Source: Apostichopus japonicus (Eukaryota > Echinodermata > Holothuroidea > Aspidochirotida > Stichopodidae). Taken from it: 64,000 nt of DNA. Where the stretch lies: positions 43,531,611 to 43,595,610 of the forward strand of contig NC_092576.1 in assembly GCF_037975245.1 (NCBI RefSeq), written 5' to 3'. Of this stretch, positions 34,905 through 45,770 are shown piece after piece; positions within the stretch are counted from its first letter, which is position 1; every line of letters begins with the position of its first letter. The notes below the pieces were generated by a model. It was not told the DNA's origin, ran no database searches, and worked only from the letters and a program-made list of their open reading frames with translations. Both the position numbers and the translations under genes were made by a program.

Positions 34905-34912
34905 AACATTGT

Positions 34913-35690
34913 CATTCTAAGCATTTTTTTTATTTTTGTCATGTATTACTTCAATTAAAAATCATGTTATTCAGTCTCTTTTTTTTACTTTGCAATTTGC
35001 ATACATGTATTTATCGATGACAAAATTGTAGTTTGATCTTGTATCGTAACATTGCGGAACACGTCACGTGACTCATCTTAACCAATAAACGTTTCACTTC
35101 ATTCATTTATAGGTATTACATTGTATGGAAGCCTACTAGCGCCATACAAATATCAATTTGCAGCACCTTTCTTATAATATTATAATTATATACCTAATAA
35201 TCAATGATATATTGACATGTTACCACGAATTATTCGTTTTATTTACATAACAACAACGTATTTATTTATAATAACGTTTTTTTTTCCTTACATTTTCACA
35301 ACGCATTCCAGTGAGAAACAAACATTTACACACACACACACATACATACATTCACGCACTGCAGGCATACATACAAAGGCTGCAAAAAGTCATGATGTGG
35401 CTACATAAAAATCGCAAAATTTTGGCCTTTATGACATGTCTATATATATCTCGTCATTTTACATCATACTCAGTTCTGCAGATAACTCCGTGCTTGTACT
35501 CGATTAACCGTATATACATTCCACTACTTGAACCTGTGCATTTGTACTTGTATACATTTACACTTGGGGCATTGTGGACATTTATAGTGTTAGATATTAT
35601 ATATTGGAAGATCGCTGACTCAAACTCGCGCTGGAGACTTGCACTCTTACTTATAGTAATGAGGGGAAATTAATGCTGTTGTAATTTTCA
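34913..35690. other. End of the duplicated block, then unassigned sequence
   Basis: 34911-35030 matches 19063-19190. The remainder is AT-rich with a CACACACA run near 35330. The 120-codon frame at 35311-35673 has no family features. Confidence 0.55.
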
Positions 35691-36540
35691 CCCCGTGATG
35701 TTGTACTCATATTCATACTGTTATACTCGTACCGTTGCTATTGTACGTGTACATATGCTGTTGTACTCCACTCATACTGTTGTACTCATGTTGTTGTATT
35801 CATACTTATATACTGTCGTACTCACACTCATGATGGTGTACTCATACACATGATGGTGTAACCATACTCATTCTGTTGTACTAGTACCGTTGCTATTGTA
35901 CTTGTACATATTATGTTGTACTCGTACTCATGCTGTTGCACTCATGATGTTGTTCTCATACTTATAATGTTGTACTCGCACTCGTGCTGTTGTACTCGTA
36001 TTCTTAACGCTGTACTCATACTCATGATTTTCATACTCATTATGCTGTACTCGTACTCCAAGGGCGTAGGAACCGGGGGTCTGGGGGCGCCAGGCCCCCC
36101 CCCCCCCACAGTGAAAAATATGGAGGGGCGGAAGTATCATTCCGCCCCCCCCCCCCGCTTCGCAAGTCAGAAAACCCCTTTTTCATTTCCAAATGAGAAA
36201 AAAATCTCATTTGGAGCACGAAATTGCATCTAAGGCAAGGTGAAAATGCAAAAATTATATACAAAATGGAGTGGGTGGGTTGAAGTGTGCTATATTGCAC
36301 AAAATTGCATCTGAGGCCACCTGGAAATGCCAAAAAAATTCCAAAGGGGAGGGGACACCCCCTCCCCTCAGACCCCTCCCCCAGGCCGACCATCAGTCTT
36401 CAGCCCCCCCCCCCCCCACTCAAAAGTACCTACCTACGCCACTGCTCGTACTCATGCTGTTGTACTCGTATTATTAATGTTGTACTCGTACCCATACTGT
36501 TGCAGTCGTATCCATTATGTCGTTCCAGTACTATAGTCCT
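35690..36540. repeat. TGTTGTACTCATACTCATG minisatellite, interrupted
   Basis: Degenerate ~20-base units (CTGTTGTACTCGTACTCATG and variants) run from about 35696 to 36058 and resume at 36445-36540. The gap is the hAT-like element 36059-36444. Confidence 0.9.
36059..36444 (+). mobile_element. Nonautonomous hAT-like element, CAAGGGCGTAGG family, 386 bp
   Basis: Ends CAAGGGCGTAGGAACC and CTACCTACGCCACTG, as in the copy at 12465-12733, but longer. The flanks CTCGTACT (36050-36057) and CTCGTACT (36445-36452) match, with one extra C on the left. The host repeat makes the duplication ambiguous. Confidence 0.85.
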
Positions 36541-38223
36541 CAGCTCAACACATAATTACAAACTATTCACAGTCATAATCATCTAACGTTTCCGTATGCA
36601 TCATGCTGCTGGATAGGAGGTTTACAACTTGCGTGTAATATTGTTTAATTGTTTGTTCAAAGTTCATCGATGCGAGACCAGTGTTTCATCTATATATAGT
36701 AGGCCTATACAGCCTACCGTACCCACACTATCTTCAGTGTGTTATGACCGTTATCGTGTTTACCCTTCACTTGACAAAGTTATCTTGATTGATAATGTAA
36801 AGTGAATGCGCGACAACAAGATGGTGTAATCTTACAATACATACAGCGTTGAGTTTAAAGTTCAGCTGACTATATCAACAGTTTGTCAGTGACACTGAAG
36901 GTTAACCTCGGTTTGGCTACGATACAAAGTCGCTGGTATGAATGGTTATCTCTCTCTCTATATATATACGTACGGTCTAACGCATGAAATACTTCAATGA
37001 TAAGAAGGCTATACAAGCAGGTATCTTGTAACGCCAAGTCGCCGCACTTGAACACTATATCAACAAGTGGCCTTCACAACTATAGCTGTATATTATAGGC
37101 CTATACAAAGTAAGTATACAAGCAATTTGAATTTCAGTTAGCTTCGTTGTAAAGGAAATGTTTAACACTAAATACTGAGGTCAGCCTGCAAGGAGCTGTT
37201 TGATGTCTTTTCATAATCTGCTGACAATTTATTGTCTTGTTAATTAATTCATTAATTAATAATTATTCAATATCTGTTTGATATCAACTCGTAACCTAAC
37301 TATAATCAGGCCCAGCTATACATTGGCTATCTTCAAGTTGAGTCAATTTGCCACACAGACTCTTCATTCGAAGGCATCGCTTATGTATTTATAACTGATT
37401 TGAACATCCCGGGCTACATGACTTCTTCGTCAATATGTTCCCACCGTCAGGACGACGTCATTACTCCATGTACCTCCACCACTCCCATCTCCCACCCCCA
37501 CACCCCAATCCCATCGGCCACTTCACCATCTTTCACTGCCATGCAATCGGACATTTTTAGTAAGACCAGGGGTTGTTAGGTAAGACTGACGTTCATTTTG
37601 CGCCACTGGCCAATTTTGCACCTATCAAGGTTATGTTTAGCCTGTGAGTTACGTAATCAATTCACCTAGCGTTAGCAAAGGAAACGAACTTGGAAAATTA
37701 ATTTTCTCAGCTCAGATTTACAGTGGAGTACCAGGGAGTTGTTCTACCACGAGAGGTAATTCAAATGCCCGAGGCAGGGAAACTGTTATATAAAGGGCGC
37801 ATTTTCAAGTGAATTATTCCATGAAGCTATTACCGGTATAGCTCCATGCATTCAAACTTATACAGGCTCTTTCCTAAAATAGTCAGTTACCCCTGTTGGT
37901 TGTGATACACAAACAACATTTTTAAACAGTATATATGCTGGAAATGGAGACACAGCAAACTTAATTGCTTGACAGGAAAAAAGTCTACGACTATAGGTTA
38001 TGTTTCGACGCGCAACCAATTGAGTATACTATACCACTGAGAAACATTTACATTGTTATACCAAATGCGTCTTTGTGTAATAAGCGCGCATTCTAATAGA
38101 GGTATGTGAATGTGCATATATAAAGCAGATGCGTATACAGAACTGTATTTTTCTTTTGCTGACGCAGTGCAATGTTCCTTGACGATATTATATTAGTCAT
38201 TAGGTATGATTGTTTACAATTTG
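36541..38223. other. Intergenic, upstream of TRIM gene C
   Basis: No gene recognised. The rightmost parts may hold the promoter and the non-coding first exon of gene C, which could not be placed. Confidence 0.5.
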
Positions 38224-38254
38224 GGCAGGTTGTAACACTATGTTACAACCTGCC
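38224..38254. repeat. Perfect 13-bp hairpin
   Basis: GGCAGGTTGTAAC (38224-38236) and its exact complement GTTACAACCTGCC (38242-38254) are separated by ACTAT. No T-run follows. Function unknown. Confidence 0.8.
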
Positions 38255-38352
38255 TCAACAGCAATCACTGGGTCCCCCCTTTTTTTGAAGTTTTCATGAA
38301 TCCATTGCCCAAATTTCATCACCAAGGTAGGACATGAACTGTCACATCCCGC

Positions 38353-38489
38353 TTTCAAAGCTCGCGTACTGTTAGTATGAGCAGTATGAATATCATGTTT
38401 CTATCAGATCAAAGTTAGGAACTGTTCATACTGTCAATACCAGTGCTTTGAAACATGATATGGGAGGACACTAGTTTAGAGAGGTGTTA
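38353..38489. mobile_element. Foldback element, copy 1
   Basis: Arms around TTTCAAAGC and GCAGTATGAA are inverted as TTCATACTG and GTGCTTTGAAA. The right flank TATGGGAGGACACTAGTTTA matches, reversed, 55685-55706. Partner at 55675-55845 in the opposite orientation. Sits ~440 bp upstream of the gene C coding exon. Confidence 0.65.
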
Positions 38490-38930
38490 GCATTAGAAAA
38501 CTGTCCCAATTGGCTGAATTGAATTCATGAACGTATGAGTATTATTTTATGTTGAATGGCGAAAGCTCGGACCTCATTTGCCCCGGTAATCCCCTAATTA
38601 GCCCTTGTGCCCGGGATTGTACTCCCACCCCCCCCCCTCTCAGACCTCGCTATGATATACATTTTGAACAGCATTCCTTACGATAATTCATCCTGATCGG
38701 TGTGTCTGTTGTCTGTAAGCACGTCGTAGGTTAATTGCGTTTCTTAAGATCTTTTCGTCAAATTTCTCAATATATTATTGTGCCCTTTTCGAAATCGTAA
38801 AATTTCATTGTCCCCCTTTATTACGTCATAACATCGCGTCAGTCAGACGTTACGTTACGTCATTACTTAATTTAGGAAATAACCAGCCGTTTCATACATT
38901 TCTTATTTCAGTTTGAATGAGGATCACAAA

Positions 38931-41042
38931 ATGGCGATCCCAGAAGCCGATATACCCGAAGACTTCTTTCAATGTTCTTTGTGTTCAGACATTTTACAAG
39001 AGCCAAAGTTACTCAGTTGCCTTCATCGTTACTGTAGGGACTGCCTGGTGAAGAGGTCCCACGATGCACACGACATGATGTGTCCAACCTGTAATGTCGT
39101 CACAGCTCTGCCAGCCAATGGCGTCGCTGGATTAGAAACAGACGTTCACACGAAGCAACTGATCGAGTGCCACGAGGCCCGTTCTAACATCCTCAAAGAC
39201 AAGAAGAAACGCGTTTGTTCAATTTGTTCTAAACATAAACGATGTTCATCTTACTGCTTTAAGTGTACCGGGTTTCTCTGTGAAGACTGCCACCATTTGC
39301 ATTTATCTAATGGTAAATTCAAACTCCACAGTGCTGCTTTAATTAATGTCAAAAATGTCGACGGAAATACTTTGAAGTTAGCCTTTGATGAACTCACGCG
39401 ATTAATGGATGCTCCCAGGTGCCATACACATCCAACCTTATTTCTAGACATCATCTGTAAAACATGTGATAAAATGGATATATGTATGGCTTGTAAATTC
39501 GGTTCTCACGAGAAGCATGACATTGAAAGTATCAAAGACGCAGCGAAGAGAGTCAGAGAAGAGTTGAGAACCGAGATGGGTTCGTTGGAGAAACCGGAAG
39601 GCTTTTGGAAGGCACTCAAAGATGGCGTGAATAAGGCGGACAGTAGGATGACTACTATGGTAGCCTCAAGGTTACATGAAGCCGAAGAGAAAGTCAAACA
39701 AGATGTCAACGTCATACTTGCAAAGAAAGAATATTTGAAAGAGATCAAAGAGAAAAATATGAGCCTGGATAGTTCGGAAGGTGGTGACGTAAGCAGTTCG
39801 TTTACTTCCGGTATTGGTGAAGATGATGTGGACTTCGCCAAGTTCACCGAGCAAAGAATGGACATCGAGAAATTTAACGACGCCTTGGTGAGATTTCTGG
39901 AAAATGTGAAGGGCTCGAAATTTGCTCTGATCAAAGACGCTGTGATGAATCTTCAAAATAGGTACGCGAACATTTCTACGACGACGAAATCGGTACTTAA
40001 CACCGAACATGACTGGGCGGCTTTGAAATGCGTCTCCACAATCACAGACGTTATGAAATCGTTACGTTTTGATATTCAAGACATTTTAAGAAAAGTGGGA
40101 TTTTTAGAGAAAATCGACACGAAGTTTATTCCGTCTCCGAACTTGCAACATTTCGGTTTAGTCGAGGTCATAGGTACGGAACATGGCCACGTGAATCTGG
40201 AAGGGTTCTCTAGTAAGGAATGGATTGTACGTGGTGTCTGTTACATGGTGGGTGTCTCTGGTGTTGTACTCAGCAGTCATAACACCAGAAACGTATCTCA
40301 GATAACACAGTTCTCTTCATCGGGTGAAAAGTTAGGTAATTTGCAATTTCATGGCGAAATTCCTAAACCATGGAGATTCGTAGATGCTGTTACAAAGACA
40401 ACGGTGGTGACTGCCTGTCAACCTAGCGAGTTAGGCCTCGTCAACCTAGTGGATGGAAGTTACAATAAGCGAGATTTATGCCAAATTGTCCATGATTGGA
40501 GCAGAAAGCGGTGGGTGCAGTCCATGGCTGTCTGTAAAACGACACAGCAGATTTTCATCGGTAGTGGCGAAACGGATGGTGTCCGAATAACGGGCAGTAA
40601 TAAAATAGAGATACTGGACCTACAATACAACCATATTAAGACTCTGAACATCCCGCAGATCAAAGTTTGTCCCCAAAGTTTGGCTGTTAGTAGAGGACAG
40701 ATTTTAATATGTGATTATTACGGCAAATTAGCTCTCTGTTGTGGAATGGATGGCTCCTTACACTTTATATTTCCTAACCTCGAACTAGACGAAGGCGATT
40801 GGCAACCATTTAGCATCTGCGCAGACCGTCAGGGTTACGTCTATATTTTATGGGACGCCAAAGTAGCAGAAAATTGGAAACAGATTATTATTCGGTATAC
40901 ACCGGTCGGCCAGCCGTTGACAATGCGTGTGGTTGATCTAGACGCAATGTGTATAACGATAACAGACGCGGAGGGTGGTAACGAGAGATTGGCGGTTGTT
41001 GCTAGGGAGAAGGGTGAAGTTACGCATTACGCTTTATTGTGA
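38931..41042 (+). CDS. TRIM protein C: RING, two B-boxes, coiled coil, C-terminal beta-propeller-like domain
   Basis: A 703-residue probable E3 ubiquitin ligase on one coding exon. The frame opens at a TTG at 38913, but the exon begins after an acceptor (TTCTTATTTCAG, AG at 38910-38911). The first in-frame ATG, 38931 (CACAAAATGG, good context), is taken as start. RING at residues 15-54: C15-x2-C18, C30-x-H32, C35-x2-C38, C51-x2-C54, canonical. B-box 1 at ~96-133 (CSIC, CFKC, CEDC); B-box 2 at ~164-196 (CHTH, CKTCD, CMAC, HEKH). Coiled coil ~200-380 with an acidic Ser-rich insert near 290-310. The C-terminal ~300 residues have spaced strand-like repeats such as ILICDYYGKLALCC and YVYILWD, fitting an NHL/six-bladed-propeller-like domain as in TRIM56/TRIM71-type proteins. 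It differs from genes A and B and lies on the opposite strand. No intron within the CDS. Confidence 0.92.
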   Translation: MAIPEADIPEDFFQCSLCSDILQEPKLLSCLHRYCRDCLVKRSHDAHDMMCPTCNVVTALPANGVAGLETDVHTKQLIECHEARSNILKDKKKRVCSICSKHKRCSSYCFKCTGFLCEDCHHLHLSNGKFKLHSAALINVKNVDGNTLKLAFDELTRLMDAPRCHTHPTLFLDIICKTCDKMDICMACKFGSHEKHDIESIKDAAKRVREELRTEMGSLEKPEGFWKALKDGVNKADSRMTTMVASRLHEAEEKVKQDVNVILAKKEYLKEIKEKNMSLDSSEGGDVSSSFTSGIGEDDVDFAKFTEQRMDIEKFNDALVRFLENVKGSKFALIKDAVMNLQNRYANISTTTKSVLNTEHDWAALKCVSTITDVMKSLRFDIQDILRKVGFLEKIDTKFIPSPNLQHFGLVEVIGTEHGHVNLEGFSSKEWIVRGVCYMVGVSGVVLSSHNTRNVSQITQFSSSGEKLGNLQFHGEIPKPWRFVDAVTKTTVVTACQPSELGLVNLVDGSYNKRDLCQIVHDWSRKRWVQSMAVCKTTQQIFIGSGETDGVRITGSNKIEILDLQYNHIKTLNIPQIKVCPQSLAVSRGQILICDYYGKLALCCGMDGSLHFIFPNLELDEGDWQPFSICADRQGYVYILWDAKVAENWKQIIIRYTPVGQPLTMRVVDLDAMCITITDAEGGNERLAVVAREKGEVTHYALL

Positions 41043-44000
41043 ACGAATTGTGACGTCACAATTAGTGGTCAGTAAGCATCACTTTGTTTTTAAAGTAAAC
41101 CAACGAACTTACACATTTGTATTTGCCAGCTGTAATGCAGACAAATGAGAAGAAGGTAGGAATTGCAACAGCTGGCCAAAGTCTGTTTGGTATTCATTCA
41201 GTCCCCCCCCACTCCCCACCCTCCCCCGGAAAGTTGAAAACAAACCTGCATATAGCCCTTTCTCTGTACGTTGTTGCAAGCCACTTTTTCCTTATATTTG
41301 TTTGTGTGTTCACTGTTATGTCTCCCTCTTGTTTTTTGTTTAGTTGCTACGCTATTGTTTGTTTCTTTTTGTTTTTTTGTGTACATTCAACTTTTTGTTT
41401 TGTAAGTTTGTTCGACAACGTCAGTCGAGAGACTATGATTAGCCCCTGACCACCTACTGTTACAAGATGTCATCACACTTTCCACGACATATCGCATTTG
41501 CTTAACTCAGTAACGACAAAGAGAGAGCAGAATGGGGTATTCTGGGTGCCTCATGTATCACATGACTGTGATATACAGGAAACACTTTGAGAACTAACTG
41601 ATGCATGGTTGGCATCATTGCGCATGCGTGAGATGCGTTTTTTTTAAGTTTTTTTTCAAACTTTTCTTTCTTATTCCTTATTTCACCTTACCACTGTCTG
41701 TTTTTCTAGCCGAAATTGCAATATTAGCGGATAAATTTTGTAAGTAGAAAAATCAGCCGAAAATGTTCACCATTGAAAATGATGTTCACCATAGAAAATG
41801 CAATTTCCTTGATTAATGTATATAACTATTTCATAATTATATCATTTTTGATCAACCAGTACTACAAAGATCTTTCACTTAAAAGATAATAACTTAATGA
41901 CTATACATTTTCTAGAAATTATTTCAAACTTATAGTAAACAAGTATAAAGATGGATATATTTTATAGAAATTGATAATTATCGTTAATATTTTGTTCGTA
42001 TCACGTGACGAGATATGTGCGAGATACGTTAGTGCAATTTTAATCTGAAATTCAAGATCATCATTTATCTTAGCTTTATTTTTTATTTATTTTTTATTCT
42101 TCTTACATTTATTTTGTTTTTTCATCCAACCAATGTCATAATTGAAATTATACTAGTTAGCGTATCAATGTACTTATGTGCTGCTTCCAGTTCTATCCTG
42201 CAAGATCACAAATGATTGCGTTGATTTCAAGTGAAATCTTAAATAAAATACGCATGCGCGTACACCCATCTGTTGTCATCATTCACTGTTATGTAGCGAT
42301 AAGTTCATTAGGATTAAGTGAATATTGTAGTCCAACCCCACCCATCCACCCCGCCCACCCCCTCTAAATGACACGTGTAGATAAACCCCAATCTTAGATC
42401 AGTTTACATACAGCAAGCAGGTCAAGCAGGTCAAGCAGGGGCATATATAGTCCTCTGTTTTTAGAGGGGGTCATTTTTTTTACAATATTTTGGGGATCTG
42501 AAAGCCTGTTTTCCCAACCTCCACCCCCCCTCCCCCTGCCCCCTATACCCCACTGCCTCTTATAAAGTGTTAGGCTTCCAAGTCGCGATCTACAGTGATT
42601 TTCTTCAGTAATTCCAATGTAGGACTGGACTTCACCCAGGCTCAATTTACCCCTCCGACACCACCCCCCCCCCCTAACACACTCCTCCCCCAAGACTCCT
42701 TATCTACACATCATCTTTACGGTCCAAATCACATAGATTTTACATAAAGATCCTGGTCGCCGGTTAAATCATTTTATGCTAAGAATTTCTACAAGGAATT
42801 CTCGTTTCGTTTACTTTCCATACCGCGTGTTTAATACATAATATATAATATACAGTGTCTAAAATGAACACACATACGAACATGGCATGGAGGTAAACTA
42901 AGCACACGCACAAACAGAAGAACGACAATAGACATTATTCAATTGAATTAGAAGCACCGGTTACAAGAACACTTCCCTAAGTTGTCAATACCCATGTCCC
43001 AGTTCCCCCACCCAGTCCCCCTCCCCACCCCCAGCAGTTTTTACGTACACATCTTCTACACAACAATTATATTAAACGGAATTAATACACTTCCGTTTTC
43101 CATGAAATGTCTTCTACTAAGGGTTCTTTTCTTCTATGGGTGGCGCTGGGGGACGGGGTGGGACGGTGGGTTATGATACTTTGCCCCATTGATGGGGAAG
43201 ATTAGATGTGGAGGGGTCGTATAAAGCCTAACTCAATAATCGTATAGGATACAAGCAAGCCAAAAATAGACATAACACAGAGGCTTCACGTAGCAACCGG
43301 TTCAAAATGAGACGTTATTTTTAAGTGGTGAATAATGATAGTGCGCCCTCACATTTGTAACAACGTAATCTATTGTGACGACAGAGTTCACTGTGTTAAA
43401 GTTAGCAGATAAGAAATGATACACCACGGGTTCTCGTTGACACAATGCTAAAGCTATAAACAAATCAGTGTCAATAGCTGGAGTAATAATTAATCATTCA
43501 ACGTACGTTTATAGTCACTTCACACGGAAGGTCTCTCGATAATATAGTAGGCATTAACACTACTGAAGTTATGGTCACTCACACTGATCACCGATGACAC
43601 AACAAGTATACACAAGAAATCTGTCATTAATAATACTCTCTTGTTTCTTACACCAGAGGGTTTGTGAGTGCTCCCTGTTCATGTGCGTTGGGTGAACTAT
43701 CTGGTCCAAAATATGCATAACTCTAAACTGTAGTTTCTAACGTTCACCAGAACTTTCGGGTCAGCATGGCAACCTGCGATGTTTAACTATCGGAATGCCG
43801 GTAAGTACTGTCACACATTTTAAATCCACTCACAATTATATGATATCCCTTCAGCGCTCTCAGTATAGGATTAAAGCAGGGAGTTGTTACTCCCTGATTA
43901 AAGTGCTTTGTATGTTTCAAGTTTCAGGCAGTTTTTTTTTTTTTTTATTATTGAATTCTTCGTTTCTGTGTTGTGTTAGTTGGCTTTTGGTAAGGAAAGT

Positions 44001-44779
44001 TAGCGCACGTGGTTGGAATCTAGTATAGGCTATTCATGTCATATTAATTATATAGGGTCCCTAGCAGTTTGGTAGCCACGGGCGTGTGTGGTGGCGAGGG
44101 GGGTGGGGTGGGGACGGGCCTATGCCCCATATATCTGTCAGGCCCCTCGAAAAATGACAGCAGAGTGTTTTCTTTTAGAAAGAGGTCATGCTTCCCTAGC
44201 CCCTCCATATGAAAGCACTGAGCCCCTAGGGAAAACACAGAAGTCTATAGTTGTACGCCCAGATCCACAGAGCCTGTATGATACCATTATCATGTGCAAA
44301 TCCCTAATGTGGTCACACACAGTGCATTTCCTAATGTGGTAACACACAGTGCATTATTTCAATTTTCTCAGTGAAAGTCAGTTACCAATTACACCCACAT
44401 GCAACCTCTAATGTACACAAAATAGTTATAGTTTTAGTCGTAAGGAGGTAAACAGTGTTAAAAAGGAGTATTTATTATTCGAAGGTATTGAACTTATACC
44501 AGTCAGGAGCTTATATGGCCGACAGAATGAGCAGTATACACCACCCCTTCCACCCCACCCCACCAACGCATGCACTCCGTCTTAGCCGTAAGGAGGGTAA
44601 GCAGTGTAAGAAATGAGATTATTCTCTCATATAACGTATAGGGCCTACATATACACACTGTATTCTTATCTCTCATTAATCAAACAACGAAATGCACTTT
44701 GATTAAATTAAATCCATCTGAATACTACAATTTATTTGTTTGCTATAATTTGATTACCATCTGATATTTTTTTTTAAAT
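41043..44779. other. Intergenic between TRIM gene C and the LINE fragment
   Basis: C-rich tracts occur at 41203-41230, 42345-42365, 42520-42545 and 42660-42675. A 27-bp direct duplication (CCTAATGTGGT(C/A)ACACACAG) lies at 44303-44355, and GTCAAGCAG is repeated at 42412-42440. No supportable gene. Confidence 0.5.
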
Positions 44780-45756
44780 AGCATTCTTGCTAAGATTCAA
44801 AGAGCAAGTAATTAACTATATGTCTTGTTATGACAATGTTTATATCTTGAAGTATGCAGACGATACTGCCATAATTGGGATGTGCACCGATAAAAACCCA
44901 CAATGTCTAACAAATTATTTTGCAGCCATAGAGTATACTGTGAATTGGTGCAAGGATAATTATATGCTTATTAATGGTAAGAAAACCAAGGAAATGATTG
45001 TTGATTTTCGTGCAGTGCAAAGTCATGCCCCATTGTACATTGACAATAATGTGATTGAGGTTGTGTCAGATTTTAAATATCTTGGATTAACCTTCAACAG
45101 CTCGCTTACTTGGAATACCCACGTGAATAATTTGGCAGCAAAAGCTAAACAGAGATTATATTGTATTCGTAGGCTCGCCGGCTTTGGCTTAGATTTTGAT
45201 AAGCAGCTTTGGCTTTTTCAGACAATGGTGCTGTCTTTCTTTGTGTACTGTGGGCCCAGTTTGGTTATCATCCTGTTCTAAAGGACAATTAGACTACTTG
45301 AATAAATCCGTCAAGTTGTATTCTACCATCACGGATGATTTTATTGAACGTATCATATGTCTATGTGCTTCTTCTATAGTCGAGGATTCCGAACACCCTC
45401 TTTTTGATTTTTATATGAAACCACGTAGATTTTACACGATCCCACGTATGCGAACAGAACGGGTTAGGCGATCATTTTTACCTAGAAGTATTAAAACTTT
45501 GAATTGTATGATACATAGATAACTTTTTTTAACCTTTTTTTGAGATGCTGTAGTCCATTTTATTATATTGTCATTTTATGATGAATATCAATAAATTTTA
45601 CTTTACTTTACTTTACTTTACTTTACTTTACTTTACTTTACTTTACTTTACTTTACTTTACTTTACTTTACTTTACTTTACTTTACTTTACTTTACTTTA
45701 CTTTACTTTACTTTACTTTACTTTACTTTACTTTACTTTACTTTACTTTACTATAT
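44780..45756 (+). mobile_element. 5'-truncated non-LTR retrotransposon (LINE) fragment
   Basis: The frame from 44787 starts (at a TTG) inside a reverse-transcriptase domain: LKYADDTAI with the catalytic YADD at codons 23-26, then GKKTKEMIVDF and FKYLGLTF as RT motifs D/E, and the thumb region (WNTHVNNL, QRLYCIRRL). A shift of frame near 45250-45260 leads into a second frame (45196-45522) with WLSSCSKGQLDYLN and the C-terminal RRSFLPRSIKTLN. Endonuclease and RT motifs before YADD are absent. An AATAAA at 45590-45595 precedes a TTTAC tail. CR1/L2/Rex1-like, clade uncertain. A dead copy. Confidence 0.88.
45597..45752. repeat. (TTTAC)n microsatellite tail of the LINE
   Basis: About 31 nearly perfect TTTAC units follow the LINE's AATAAA. 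Short-repeat 3' tails are typical of CR1/L2-type elements, and this one seems to have expanded. Confidence 0.95.
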
Positions 45757-45770
45757 GTTGTAAACACAAA

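Noticed and set aside
39506-39934. 142-codon frame antisense to TRIM gene C
   Set aside because: Shadow of a real coding exon; no independent features.
41117-41449. 110-codon frame with a hydrophobic Phe/Cys-rich half
   Set aside because: Low-complexity T-rich DNA downstream of TRIM gene C; no start context or family likeness.
45578-45763. Leu-Tyr-Phe-Thr repeat frame
   Set aside because: Translation of the TTTAC tail of the LINE.
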